NCBI RefSeq assembly: GCF_000421645.1
Contig: NZ_ATXK01000009.1
Location: 62,001-126,000, forward strand
Reading direction: 5' to 3'
Length of the DNA stretch: 64,000 nt
DNA from: Aurantimonas coralicida DSM 14790
GTDB lineage: Bacteria > Pseudomonadota > Alphaproteobacteria > Rhizobiales > Rhizobiaceae
Shown here piece by piece: positions 20,741-28,531 of the stretch (its first letter is position 1; every line of letters starts with the position of its first letter). The translations under genes and the position numbers were made by a program. The notes beneath the pieces are model-generated. The model was given only the letters and a program-made list of their open reading frames with translations. It searched no databases and had not been told where the DNA came from.

Positions 20741-22704
20741 CAGTTCGCTGCAGCCTTGTCGGCCTCGGCAGACTTCGTCCACCAGGAGAAGGGGTCGATG
20801 CCGTTATAGGCCGGACCCTTTTCCGGCATCTGCAGCTTGTCCCAATAGGCCAGCCAGTCCTCAGACTTGTACCATTGCGGGACGACGTAATACTCCCACA
20901 GCAGCACCCGATCGAGGGCGCGCGTGGCGGCGACGAGGCTCTCGCGGTCCGGCGCATAGACGATGTCGTCGATGAGCTGGTCGATCGCCGGGTTCTTGAT
21001 GCCGGAATAGTTGCGGCTGCCCGGGGCGTCGGCAGCGGTGGTGCTCCAGAAGTCGCGCTGCTCGTTGCCGGGGGAGAGCGACTGGCCCGGATAGCGCAGC
21101 CCGACCACCTCGAACTCGAAGCCGTTCATGCGCTCGATATACTGGTTGGTGTCGACGATCCGCACCTCGGTCTGGATGCCGAGACGCTGGAGCTGGCGGG
21201 CGAAGGGCTCGAGGGTGCGGTTGTCCATCGGGTCGTTGCCGAGGAACTCGATGGTGAAGGGCTCGCCGGTCTGCGCGTTCACCAGCGTCGTGCCGCGCAG
21301 TTCGTAGCCGGCTTCCTTCAGGAGGCCGAGCGCCTCGCGCAGATAGTTTCGGGCTGCGCCGGGATCGTTATAGGCGGGCAGCGCGAACTCCTCGGTGAAG
21401 ACCTCGTCGGGGATCTGGCCGCGCAGCGGCTCCAGATAGGCGAGCTCGCGCTCGTCCGGCAGCCCCTTGGCGGCCAGCTCGCTGTTCTCGAAATAGGAGT
21501 GCATGCGCTCGTAGAGGCCGAAGAACAGCGTGCGGTTCATCTCCTCGAAATTGTAGGCCAGCGTCAGCGCCTTGCGCACCCGTCGGTCCTGGAACTTCTC
21601 CAGCCGGTTGTTCAGCACATAGGCCTGCATCGACTGGACCTGACCGCTGTCGATGGTCTTGCGGATGACCCGGCCGTCCTTCACGGCGGGGAAGTCGTAG
21701 CCCTCGGCCCAGCGCCGCGACATGTTCTCCAGCCGCCAGTCATCGAGGCCGCCCTTCTTGAACGCCTCCCAGGCCGCGTTGGTGTCACGCAGATAGACGT
21801 AGCGGATCTCGCCGTAATTGTAGCGGCCGACCCGGGTCGGATTGTCGAGGCCCCAATAGTCGGCGACGCGCTCCCAGGTGATGGACTGGCCGATGTCGTA
21901 GGACTTGATGCGGTAGGGGCCTGAGCCGAGCGGCACCTCGGAGGTGGGCTGGGTGATGTCGCGCTTGTTGCCGCTGGCGTCGGTGCCCTTCCACCAGTGC
22001 TTGGGCAGGATGGTCAGGTCTCCGACGATGTTGGGCAGTTCGCGGTTGCCGGTCTGGTCGAAGGTGAAGGTCACCTCGCCGTCGCCGGTCTGCTCCGCCG
22101 AGACGATGTTCTTGTAATAGGCCGACCATTGCGGGTGCAGTTCGGTCAGCGTCTCGAAGCTCCAGATCACGTCCTCGACGGTCACCGGCTCGCCGTCATG
22201 CCAGCGCGCCTCCGGGTTGAGGCGGTAGGTCACCGAGGAGAAGTCCGCCGGGTAGCGGACGGCTTCGGCGATCAGCGCATGGGCCGTACCCGGCTCGTCC
22301 GGCGACTGGTCCATCAGCGTGTCGTAGAGGAGGCCGCCGCCGAAGGTGGCAAGGCCCGCCGCCGGCGTGCCGCGCACGATGAAGGGGTTGAAGCTGTCGA
22401 AGGAGCCGATGGCGATCTGGTTCAGCGTGCCGCCCTTGGGCGCATCGGGATTGACGTAGTCGTAATGGGCGAAGTCGTCCGGATATTTCGACCCCTCGAT
22501 CAGCGACGAGGATTCATGCCATTCCCCGGCGCCCTCGGCCTTCGGGGCGGCGGCCACCGCGTTCTCGGCCTCTGCCGTTCCGGTCTCCACCTGCTGGTCC
22601 GGCTGGGTGGCCGCATTGTCCTGCGCAAGGGCCGGAGCGCCGATGACACCGAAGGCGAGGCTGCTCGCGACGGCAAGACGGACGAGACGGTTCGGCAACG
22701 ACAA
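20740..22704 (-). CDS. yejA: extracellular peptide-binding protein YejA, first copy (Sec-type signal)
   Basis: SBP family 5 binding protein of 654 residues and first gene of the yej operon. It has a standard Sec signal (LVRLAVASSLAFGVIGAPALAQ) followed by an acidic, alanine-rich stretch of about 40 residues before the binding domain begins at SKYPDDFAHYDYVNPDAPKG. Later landmarks are FEEMNRTLFFGLYERMHSYF and VLLWEYYVVPQWY. It binds peptides in the periplasm for delivery to YejB/YejE. A likely promoter with overlapping palindromes lies 40-90 bases upstream. Confidence 0.94.
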   Translation of the reverse strand: MSLPNRLVRLAVASSLAFGVIGAPALAQDNAATQPDQQVETGTAEAENAVAAAPKAEGAGEWHESSSLIEGSKYPDDFAHYDYVNPDAPKGGTLNQIAIGSFDSFNPFIVRGTPAAGLATFGGGLLYDTLMDQSPDEPGTAHALIAEAVRYPADFSSVTYRLNPEARWHDGEPVTVEDVIWSFETLTELHPQWSAYYKNIVSAEQTGDGEVTFTFDQTGNRELPNIVGDLTILPKHWWKGTDASGNKRDITQPTSEVPLGSGPYRIKSYDIGQSITWERVADYWGLDNPTRVGRYNYGEIRYVYLRDTNAAWEAFKKGGLDDWRLENMSRRWAEGYDFPAVKDGRVIRKTIDSGQVQSMQAYVLNNRLEKFQDRRVRKALTLAYNFEEMNRTLFFGLYERMHSYFENSELAAKGLPDERELAYLEPLRGQIPDEVFTEEFALPAYNDPGAARNYLREALGLLKEAGYELRGTTLVNAQTGEPFTIEFLGNDPMDNRTLEPFARQLQRLGIQTEVRIVDTNQYIERMNGFEFEVVGLRYPGQSLSPGNEQRDFWSTTAADAPGSRNYSGIKNPAIDQLIDDIVYAPDRESLVAATRALDRVLLWEYYVVPQWYKSEDWLAYWDKLQMPEKGPAYNGIDPFSWWTKSAEADKAAAN

Positions 22705-22742
22705 GGGCGGCCTCCATGCAAATAGGCGGGCGATGGTCCCGC

Positions 22743-22793
22743 GATCGGGTCTTGACCCAATCTAGGGAAGGGGGGCGGGTAAAGTCACGTGAC
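22743..22793 (-). promoter_or_regulatory. likely yej operon promoter with two palindromes
   Basis: On the minus strand a -35-like GTGACT (22788-22783) and a -10-like TAGATT (22764-22759) are 18 bases apart, about 55 bases before yejA1. The perfect palindrome GTCACGTGAC (22784-22793) overlaps the -35, and a near-perfect 20-base palindrome, GATCGGGTCTTGACCCAATC (22743-22762, one mismatch per arm), covers the -10 and start point. These positions suit a repressor or activator, but no regulator gene is adjacent. Confidence 0.4.
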
Positions 22794-22862
22794 GAAAGCG
22801 TAATCGAGCCCGGACAGGGCTTCGGGCAGCGGCTGACGGGAGCAACGGCAGGCCGAAACGAA

Positions 22863-22890
22863 CAAAGCCCCGGCGAGGGCCGGGGCTTTG
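22863..22890 (-). terminator. Rho-independent terminator after the two-heme cytochrome gene
   Basis: CAAAGCCCCGGC (22863-22874) pairs perfectly with GCCGGGGCTTTG (22879-22890) around a 4-base loop. On the minus strand the stem is followed by TTCGTTTCGG. It lies 33 bases after the cytochrome stop codon and separates it from the yej operon. Confidence 0.85.
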
Positions 22891-22922
22891 CGGATGTTTC
22901 TCGATGTCGGTGCCGTGCCGGC

Positions 22923-24206
22923 TCAGTTGCCGGTGGTCGCGCCGTTCTCGTCGAAGGTGGCGAGATAGGCGATGACGTTGGCGACATCCTCGGGCTTCTT
23001 CAGGCCGGGGAAGACCATCTTGGTGCCCTTCACCAGACCGCGCGGATCGGCCAGCCATGCGGACAGCTCCTCGACGTTCCAGGTCGGGTGCTCCTCGGCA
23101 TAGACGACCAGCGCCGGCGAGAAGCTGTAGCCTTCGACCGCGGCGATGGCCTCGCCGACGATGCCGTTCAGCTCGGGGCCGACCTTGTTCTTCGCGCCTT
23201 CGCCGACGGCGTGGCAGGCCTGGCACTTGCGGAAGACCTTCTTGCCGGCTTCCGGATCGCCGGACACGGCGGCCGGCTCGGCAGCGGCGACCTGGGTCTC
23301 GCCCGCCGCGCCTTCGGCCGGTGCTGCTGCAGCTTCCTCGTCCGCGGCGTTCTCTTCGCCCGGAACGTTCTCCTCGGCGCCCGGAGCCGCCTCGGTGCCG
23401 GTGCCGGCGCCCTGCTGGTCCTCGGCCTGCGCTGCGCCGGCGTCCTGCGGCGCGTCGGCGGCAGGCGGCGTCGGGCGCTCTTCCTCGCTCATGGTCGGAG
23501 CCTGTTCGGCGCCCGGCTGGGGTGCCGGCTCGGCATCGGCCGTGCCGCCGGCCTGGGCAGCGGACTGGCCGCCTGCGGCCGGATCGCCCTGCGTCGTCGT
23601 GGCGGCGTCGGTCGTGTCTTCGGCAGCGGCCTCTTCAGCCGGTGCCTCGGCCGGAGCTTCCGGCAGGGGCGCCGGGCTGTCGGCCTGCTCGCGCATGTAG
23701 GCGATCAGGTTTGCACGGTCTTCCGGCTTCTTCAGGCCGGCGAAGCCCATGGCGGTGCCCGGGATGTAGCCCTTGGGGTTCTTCAGGAAGCCGTAGAGGT
23801 GCTCATAGTCCCACTTGACCTCGCCGCCCTCGGAGAATTCCTGCATGGCGGTCGAGTAGCCGAAGTCGGGGACCGACGCGATCGGCCGCATGACGGCGTC
23901 CCACAGATGCGGGCCGACCTTGTTCGGGCCGCCCTTCTCGATGCTGTGGCAGGCGGCGCACTTCTTGAACTGCGAAGCGCCGGCCTCGACGTCGGCCGTC
24001 TGCAGCAGCGCGGCGACCGGCGGATCTTCCGCGGCGGCGGGAGCGGCGTCTCCGCCTTCACCCGGCTCGGCGGCCACGATCACGTAGCCCGGCTGCTCCG
24101 GCGCTTCGGCATGGAACAGCGCTTCCGCCAGCAGACTGCCGCCGAACAGGACGAAGATGGTCCCGAGCACGGCTCCGAAGATCTTGTTGGCCTCGAACGA
24201 ATTCAT
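22923..24206 (-). CDS. cycM: membrane-anchored two-heme c-type cytochrome (CycM-like, duplicated domain)
   Basis: Cytochrome of 427 residues with an N-terminal signal anchor ([20 protein letters not shown]) like rhizobial CycM. Two class I cytochrome c domains follow: the first has CAACH (Cys83, Cys86, His87) with likely axial Met153 in GTAMGF; the second has CQACH (Cys328, Cys331, His332) with Met397 in GTKMVF. A low-complexity linker of about 140 residues, rich in Ala, Glu, Pro and Gly, joins them. Known CycM has one heme domain and about 180-200 residues, so this is an enlarged form. It probably passes electrons to a terminal oxidase in the inner membrane. The start at 24206 was chosen over an upstream ATG at 24266 because the anchor motif begins here. 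It diverges from kdsB. Confidence 0.9.
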   Translation of the reverse strand: MNSFEANKIFGAVLGTIFVLFGGSLLAEALFHAEAPEQPGYVIVAAEPGEGGDAAPAAAEDPPVAALLQTADVEAGASQFKKCAACHSIEKGGPNKVGPHLWDAVMRPIASVPDFGYSTAMQEFSEGGEVKWDYEHLYGFLKNPKGYIPGTAMGFAGLKKPEDRANLIAYMREQADSPAPLPEAPAEAPAEEAAAEDTTDAATTTQGDPAAGGQSAAQAGGTADAEPAPQPGAEQAPTMSEEERPTPPAADAPQDAGAAQAEDQQGAGTGTEAAPGAEENVPGEENAADEEAAAAPAEGAAGETQVAAAEPAAVSGDPEAGKKVFRKCQACHAVGEGAKNKVGPELNGIVGEAIAAVEGYSFSPALVVYAEEHPTWNVEELSAWLADPRGLVKGTKMVFPGLKKPEDVANVIAYLATFDENGATTGN

Positions 24207-24399
24207 GGGCGGGAGGGCTCCCTCTGCAAGCAGGGGCACCAGGCGCCGCCGCTTTCTGTCTGACAAAAACGCGCGGAACCTAGGTCTTTTGCGGTTTCAA
24301 GGCAATATCTGTAAGAGGCGGTTCCACCGCGCCTTTTGTCATCCCGCGCCGCTACAGACAAGCGTTTTGCGGCTTCAATTTCCGGTTCCTCGCCCGCTC

Positions 24400-25134
24400 A
24401 TGTCGATCCTCGTTCTCATTCCCGCACGGCTGGCCTCCACGCGCCTGCCCCAGAAGGCCCTTGCCGACATCGCCGGACGGCCGATGATCGTGCGCGTCGC
24501 CGAGCGCGCCACGGCGGCCAATATCGGTCGCGTCGTGATCGCCACGGATTCGCAGGAAATCCTCGATGCGGTGGTCTCGGCGGGCTACGAGGCGGTGATG
24601 ACCTCGGTCGAGCACCAGTCGGGCTCGGACCGGATCTTCGAGGCGCTGCAAGGGCTTGATCCTGACGGTGCGGTCGAGACCATCGTCAATGTGCAGGGCG
24701 ATCTGCCGACCATCGAGCCCGAGGCGATCCGCCAGGTGCTGGCCCCCTTCGAGGATCCGCGCTGCGACATCGCGACGCTCGGCGTCGCGATCACCGACGC
24801 GGAGGAGAAGACCAATCCCAACGTGGTGAAGATCGTCGGCTCGCCCAACGGCCCGTCGCGACTGCGGGCGCTCTACTTCACCCGCGCCACCGCCCCCTGG
24901 GGCGAAGGGCCGCTGTTTCATCATGTCGGCCTCTACGCCTATCGGCGGGCGAGCCTCGAACGTTTCGTGACGCTCGGGCCCTCGACGCTGGAAAATCGCG
25001 AGAAGCTGGAGCAGTTGCGGGCGCTGGAAGACGGCATGCGGATCGACGCCGAGATCATCGACACCGTACCGCTGGGCGTCGACGGCCCCGCCGACTTGGA
25101 GCGGGCGCGAATCATGTACGGGGTCGAGCCATGA
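24400..25134 (+). CDS. kdsB: 3-deoxy-manno-octulosonate cytidylyltransferase (CMP-KDO synthetase)
   Basis: KdsB activates KDO with CTP to give CMP-KDO for the inner core of lipopolysaccharide, in the cytoplasm. The 244-residue protein starts [20 protein letters not shown], the nucleotide-binding loop with the family's PAR-STRLP-K pattern. It continues with VIATDSQEI and [13 protein letters not shown], then [13 protein letters not shown] chose ATG 24400 because this motif is the normal N-terminus; in-frame upstream ATGs would add non-homologous residues. The stop overlaps the pheA start (ATGA). The kdsB-pheA pair next to cycM is a rhizobial gene order. The 193-base gap to the cytochrome gene must hold divergent promoters, but I see no clear boxes. 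Confidence 0.94.
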   Translation: MSILVLIPARLASTRLPQKALADIAGRPMIVRVAERATAANIGRVVIATDSQEILDAVVSAGYEAVMTSVEHQSGSDRIFEALQGLDPDGAVETIVNVQGDLPTIEPEAIRQVLAPFEDPRCDIATLGVAITDAEEKTNPNVVKIVGSPNGPSRLRALYFTRATAPWGEGPLFHHVGLYAYRRASLERFVTLGPSTLENREKLEQLRALEDGMRIDAEIIDTVPLGVDGPADLERARIMYGVEP

Positions 25135-26015
25135 GCGACATCCGACCCAAGATTGCCTTCCAGGGCGAGCCCGGTGCCAATTCCGACATGGCCTGCCAGG
25201 CGGTGCGGCCGGATCACGAGCCGATGCCGTGCCCGTCCTTCGACGACGCCTTCGACGCGGTGCGATCCGGCGAGGCGGCGCTGGCGATGATCCCGATCGA
25301 GAACACGCTGGCTGGCCGGGTGGCCGACATCCACCATCTGATGCCCGATTCCGGCCTGCAGATCGTCGGCGAATATTTCATGCCGATCCATTTCCAGCTG
25401 ATGGTGCTGCCGGGCGTCGCCCGCGACGAGATCCGCACCGTGCAGAGCCACATCCACGCGCTCGGCCAGTGCCGCCGCTACATTCGCGGCAATGGCTGGA
25501 AACCGGTCGTGGCCGGCGACACGGCAGGCGCGGCGCGGGAGGTCTCGCAGGCCGGCGACCGCAGCCGCGCGGCACTCGCGCCGGAGCTGGCGGCCTCGCA
25601 TTACGGGCTCGACATCATCGAGCGCGACGTCGAGGATTCGGCCAACAACGTGACCCGCTTCGTCGTCCTGTCGCGGCCCGGCGCCCAGCCGACGGATTTG
25701 TGGGCCCCGGTCGGTCGCAATACGGTCACCACCTTCGTCTTCGAGGTGCGCAACCTGCCGGCGGCGCTCTACAAGGCGATGGGCGGGTTCGCGACCAACG
25801 GCGTCAACATGACCAAGCTGGAGAGCTACCAGCTCGGCGGCCAGTTCATCGCCACGCAGTTCTATGCCGATGTCGAAGGCCATCCGAACGACGATTCGGT
25901 GCGGCTGGCGCTGGAGGAACTGGCCTTCTTCACCCGCAAGGTGACGATCCTCGGGGTCTACGAGGCCGCGCCCGACCGGCTGAACGCCGGCACGGACCGC
26001 CCGGCCGGCGAATAG
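25131..26015 (+). CDS. pheA: prephenate dehydratase
   Basis: Monofunctional prephenate dehydratase of 294 residues, converting prephenate to phenylpyruvate in phenylalanine synthesis. The catalytic part has [14 protein letters not shown], the [11 protein letters not shown] loop and the conserved NNVTRFVVL with the TRF motif. A C-terminal ACT domain (about 195-280) carries [10 protein letters not shown], the phenylalanine-binding region, so feedback inhibition is expected. There is no chorismate mutase domain, unlike E. coli PheA. It is translationally coupled to kdsB. Confidence 0.95.
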   Translation: MSDIRPKIAFQGEPGANSDMACQAVRPDHEPMPCPSFDDAFDAVRSGEAALAMIPIENTLAGRVADIHHLMPDSGLQIVGEYFMPIHFQLMVLPGVARDEIRTVQSHIHALGQCRRYIRGNGWKPVVAGDTAGAAREVSQAGDRSRAALAPELAASHYGLDIIERDVEDSANNVTRFVVLSRPGAQPTDLWAPVGRNTVTTFVFEVRNLPAALYKAMGGFATNGVNMTKLESYQLGGQFIATQFYADVEGHPNDDSVRLALEELAFFTRKVTILGVYEAAPDRLNAGTDRPAGE

Positions 26016-26039
26016 CCCGCCGGGGCCGGCCGCGCCGCG

Positions 26040-26999
26040 TCAGACCTCGCCGTCGGCAAAGGCCTTGATCAGATGGTGGGCGATGGCGAAGCGCCGGGGC
26101 AGGGCGAGGCCCTCCGGATGGGCCTCGGCCAGCATCGCCTGCACTTCCGCGCGGTCGAACCAGCGGCAGGCTTCCAGTTCGTCGCTGTCGAAATCGATCT
26201 CGAAGGTGCTGGCTCGCGCGATGCAGCCGATCATCAGGCTGCCGGGGAACGGCCAGGGCTGCGACGCCAGATAGCGCACGGAGGCGACGGCGAGCCCCGA
26301 TTCCTCCAGCGTCTCGCGGCGTACCGCGGCTTCGACCGTCTCGCCGGCCTCCACGAAGCCCGCGAGGCAGGACCAGAAATTCTCCGGGAAATGCGGCTGG
26401 CGTCCCAGCACGCAGCGGCCGGCGCCGTCATGGACGAGCATGATGGTCACCGGATCGGTGCGCGGGAAGACCACGTCGTTGCAGCGCGTGCAGCGGCGGC
26501 GATAGCCGGCCGCTTCGGAGCGGGTTTCCCCGCCGCAGCGGGCGCAGAAACCGTTGCGCGCATGCCAGCCGAGGAGATGGGCGGCCTGGCCGAGCTGGCC
26601 CTCGGTGTCGGGGTCGAAACTCGCCCGCATGGCGAGCGAGCGCAGATCGTTGTCCTCCAGCCCTTCGGCAGGAAGCGTCACCGTCGGGGCGCTGGCGGCC
26701 AGCACCGGGCGGCCGTCCGGCTCGAAGCCGAGGAGGATGCAGGTGGAAAAATCCGCCCCGAGTGTCTCGGCGTCGGTGCGGGCGAAGCCGACATCGAGGG
26801 CCGGACCACCGGTACGATACAGCCATCGGCCACCGGGCGTCGCCAGGAAGATCCGTGCCCTGTCATGGGCCAACGCCTCGGCGAGGCTGTCGTCGCTGCG
26901 CCGTTCGCCGTCGCGCCACAGCGTGTTGCCGGCAAAGCCGGTGCGGGCGCTCACCTCCGCCAGATCGGCGATCGCGGCGCGCTGGTTGTCATCCTTCAA
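26040..26999 (-). CDS. nudC: NADH pyrophosphatase NudC
   Basis: NudC hydrolyses NADH/NAD and removes NAD caps from RNA. The 319-residue protein has a four-cysteine zinc site (Cys152, Cys155, Cys170, Cys173), a Nudix box from about 214 to 236 (GFVEAGETVEAAVRRE then TLEESG), and the diagnostic SQPWPFPGS motif at 246-254 that marks the NADH-specific branch. The N-terminal half is the usual variable dimerisation domain. It converges with pheA across 24 bases and is followed in the same direction by no other gene; the HIT gene lies upstream and may share its transcript. Confidence 0.94.
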   Translation of the reverse strand: MKDDNQRAAIADLAEVSARTGFAGNTLWRDGERRSDDSLAEALAHDRARIFLATPGGRWLYRTGGPALDVGFARTDAETLGADFSTCILLGFEPDGRPVLAASAPTVTLPAEGLEDNDLRSLAMRASFDPDTEGQLGQAAHLLGWHARNGFCARCGGETRSEAAGYRRRCTRCNDVVFPRTDPVTIMLVHDGAGRCVLGRQPHFPENFWSCLAGFVEAGETVEAAVRRETLEESGLAVASVRYLASQPWPFPGSLMIGCIARASTFEIDFDSDELEACRWFDRAEVQAMLAEAHPEGLALPRRFAIAHHLIKAFADGEV

Positions 27000-27026
27000 G
27001 GGTCGTTCTCTCGCTTGTCCGCAGGG

Positions 27027-27440
27027 TCAGGCCGGCAGGATGGCGCGCCGTATCTCGTCGGCGAATCGCGCTGCCTCGCCGGCATCATAGGGCACCGGGG
27101 TGCCATGTCCCCAAATCGGGCCCGGCCAGTTGGGATCGCCCCTGCGCCGCGCCACCACATGCAGGTGGAACATCGGCACGATATTGCCGAGGGCGCCGAT
27201 ATTCATCTTGTCGGCCTTCACCGCCGACTGCAGGGCCTTGGAGACGAGACCCATCTCGAAGGTCAGCATGGTCTGGTCGAGCGGCGTCAGCTCGTGAAAC
27301 TCGGTAATGGCATTGCGCTGCGGCACGAGGATGAGCCACGGCCAGCGACTGTCATTCATCAGGCGCAGGTCGCAGAGGCCGAGCCGGCTGATCGACGTCG
27401 TGTCCCTGGCAAGGCAGGGGTCGAGTTGGAAGGCTGGCAT
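27027..27440 (-). CDS. HIT family protein
   Basis: Histidine-triad protein of 137 residues, a small nucleotide hydrolase or transferase of unknown exact substrate. The triad region is FHLHVVARRRGD, followed by NWPGPIWGHG, typical of a proteobacterial HIT subgroup. The start ATG at 27440 follows AGGAATTG; the frame stays open further upstream into the SRP RNA gene on the opposite strand, but that part is not coding. It lies 27 bases upstream of nudC on the same strand, so the two probably form an operon concerned with nucleotides. Confidence 0.88.
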   Translation of the reverse strand: MPAFQLDPCLARDTTSISRLGLCDLRLMNDSRWPWLILVPQRNAITEFHELTPLDQTMLTFEMGLVSKALQSAVKADKMNIGALGNIVPMFHLHVVARRRGDPNWPGPIWGHGTPVPYDAGEAARFADEIRRAILPA

Positions 27441-27471
27441 CAATTCCTGTCCTCGATCTGGGGTGCCCGGG

Positions 27472-27500
27472 TTGCAATTAGGGCAGCGATCGCAGATATG
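27472..27500 (+). promoter_or_regulatory. promoter of the SRP RNA gene
   Basis: TTGCAA at 27472-27477 and GATATG at 27495-27500 are separated by 17 bases, and the expected start point 7 bases later falls on 27507, the first base of the SRP RNA terminal helix. The -10 match is weak (3 of 6), but the position supports it. Confidence 0.5.
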
Positions 27501-27506
27501 GAGCGC

Positions 27507-27603
27507 GGGAGGTTGGTGGTGGACGCGCCACTCGCCAACCGGGTCAGGTCCGGAAGGAAGCAGCCCCAACGAGCTCCGGCACGGGTCATCGTGCCAGCCT
27601 CCC
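27507..27603 (+). ncRNA. ffs: bacterial small signal recognition particle RNA (4.5S)
   Basis: About 97 bases. The conserved apical domain GGTCAGGTCCGGAAGGAAGC followed by AGCC (27542-27565) is the Ffh-binding loop found in all bacterial SRP RNAs. The ends pair: GGGAGG at 27507-27512 with CCTCCC at 27598-27603, giving the single long hairpin of the small bacterial type. A run of T at 27615-27618 follows. It works with the Ffh protein in membrane targeting of nascent proteins. Its position near dnaX-ybaB-recR matches other Hyphomicrobiales. Confidence 0.93.
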
Positions 27604-27679
27604 ACCCATTCCCCTTTTCAGGATATCACCGCGTGCGAGCGTGCCGCCTTCAGGCCGCGCCCGTGACGCGTTTAGCCGC

Positions 27680-28282
27680 CTAGTAGAGGCGCAGCAGCAC
27701 CGGCAGATAGCCGCTGCCCTGCAGGAGCTCGACCGTCTCGAAGAACGGCAGGGCGAGGAAGAACACCAGCCCGTCCGTGAGCGTGCGATAGACCAGCCGC
27801 GTGTCGACGGTGACGCGCCGAATGTCCTGGTAGAGCGCCGGATTGGGCAGGAAGCGCGGGACGCGGGCGACGTAGCTGTCGAAATCGGCCCCGAAGGCGT
27901 CGCGCAGATAGCGCTCCTCGCGCAGGATCACGACCCGGAAGGCCACGGCGCAGCCGAGCATGAAGATCGCGCCGAGCAGCAGGCTGCCGGTGGCCGCGCC
28001 GGCGCCGCCCGCCGCGATGCTGGAAAAGACGTAGAGCGGATTGCGCGAGATCGAATACGGCCCGCTGGCGACGATTTCCGAAGCCTTGCGGCCGCCGATA
28101 TAGAGCGTGCACCAGATCCGGCCGGCGATCCCGACGACGATGAGGGCGAGGCCGGCGACCTCGATGGTCTCGTGGACCTCCTCGCTCCAGGCCGAGCCGA
28201 CGAAGAGCAGCGCCAGGAAGGCGCCGATCAACAGGACGAACAGCGCCAGCCTGCGCCGCTCCTGATACTGCGTCAGTGCCAT
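27680..28282 (-). CDS. isoprenylcysteine methyltransferase-like membrane protein
   Basis: Membrane protein of 200 residues with about five hydrophobic segments, belonging to the ICMT/PEMT-like methyltransferase group. The pattern GPYSISRNPLYVFSS and the later LREERYLRDAFGADFDSYVARVP form the SAM- and substrate-binding region of these enzymes (R-H/N-P ... E-E ... Y...YxxxV.R). The methylated substrate is unknown in bacteria. The ATG at 28282 follows GGAGCGGAACG. It lies opposite and between the SRP RNA and dnaX genes. Confidence 0.82.
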   Translation of the reverse strand: MALTQYQERRRLALFVLLIGAFLALLFVGSAWSEEVHETIEVAGLALIVVGIAGRIWCTLYIGGRKASEIVASGPYSISRNPLYVFSSIAAGGAGAATGSLLLGAIFMLGCAVAFRVVILREERYLRDAFGADFDSYVARVPRFLPNPALYQDIRRVTVDTRLVYRTLTDGLVFFLALPFFETVELLQGSGYLPVLLRLY

Positions 28283-28531
28283 CGTTCCGCTCCGTTTGCG
28301 CGACCGTTCGTGACTGAAGCCGGCGCGTCCTGCGCGATCTTCCCTCCGCCTATCGGCGCCATGCAAGGCGAAATCACGACGGGTGTCCATCGGCCACGCA
28401 GGACTTGCGTCCCCCGCCCATTCGCTTCAGAACCGGACGCGAGCGCGGCATCGGTCACGGGGCCGCCGCGCCGGCCGACAGGTGGCAGGCGACCGCCATC
28501 CCGCGACGCGAATTTCCGGACCCAGGGCGCG

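Noticed and set aside
27641-28531. Upstream extension of the dnaX frame
   Set aside because: It overlaps the methyltransferase gene on the opposite strand and has no homology; the normal DnaX N-terminus starts just after 28532.
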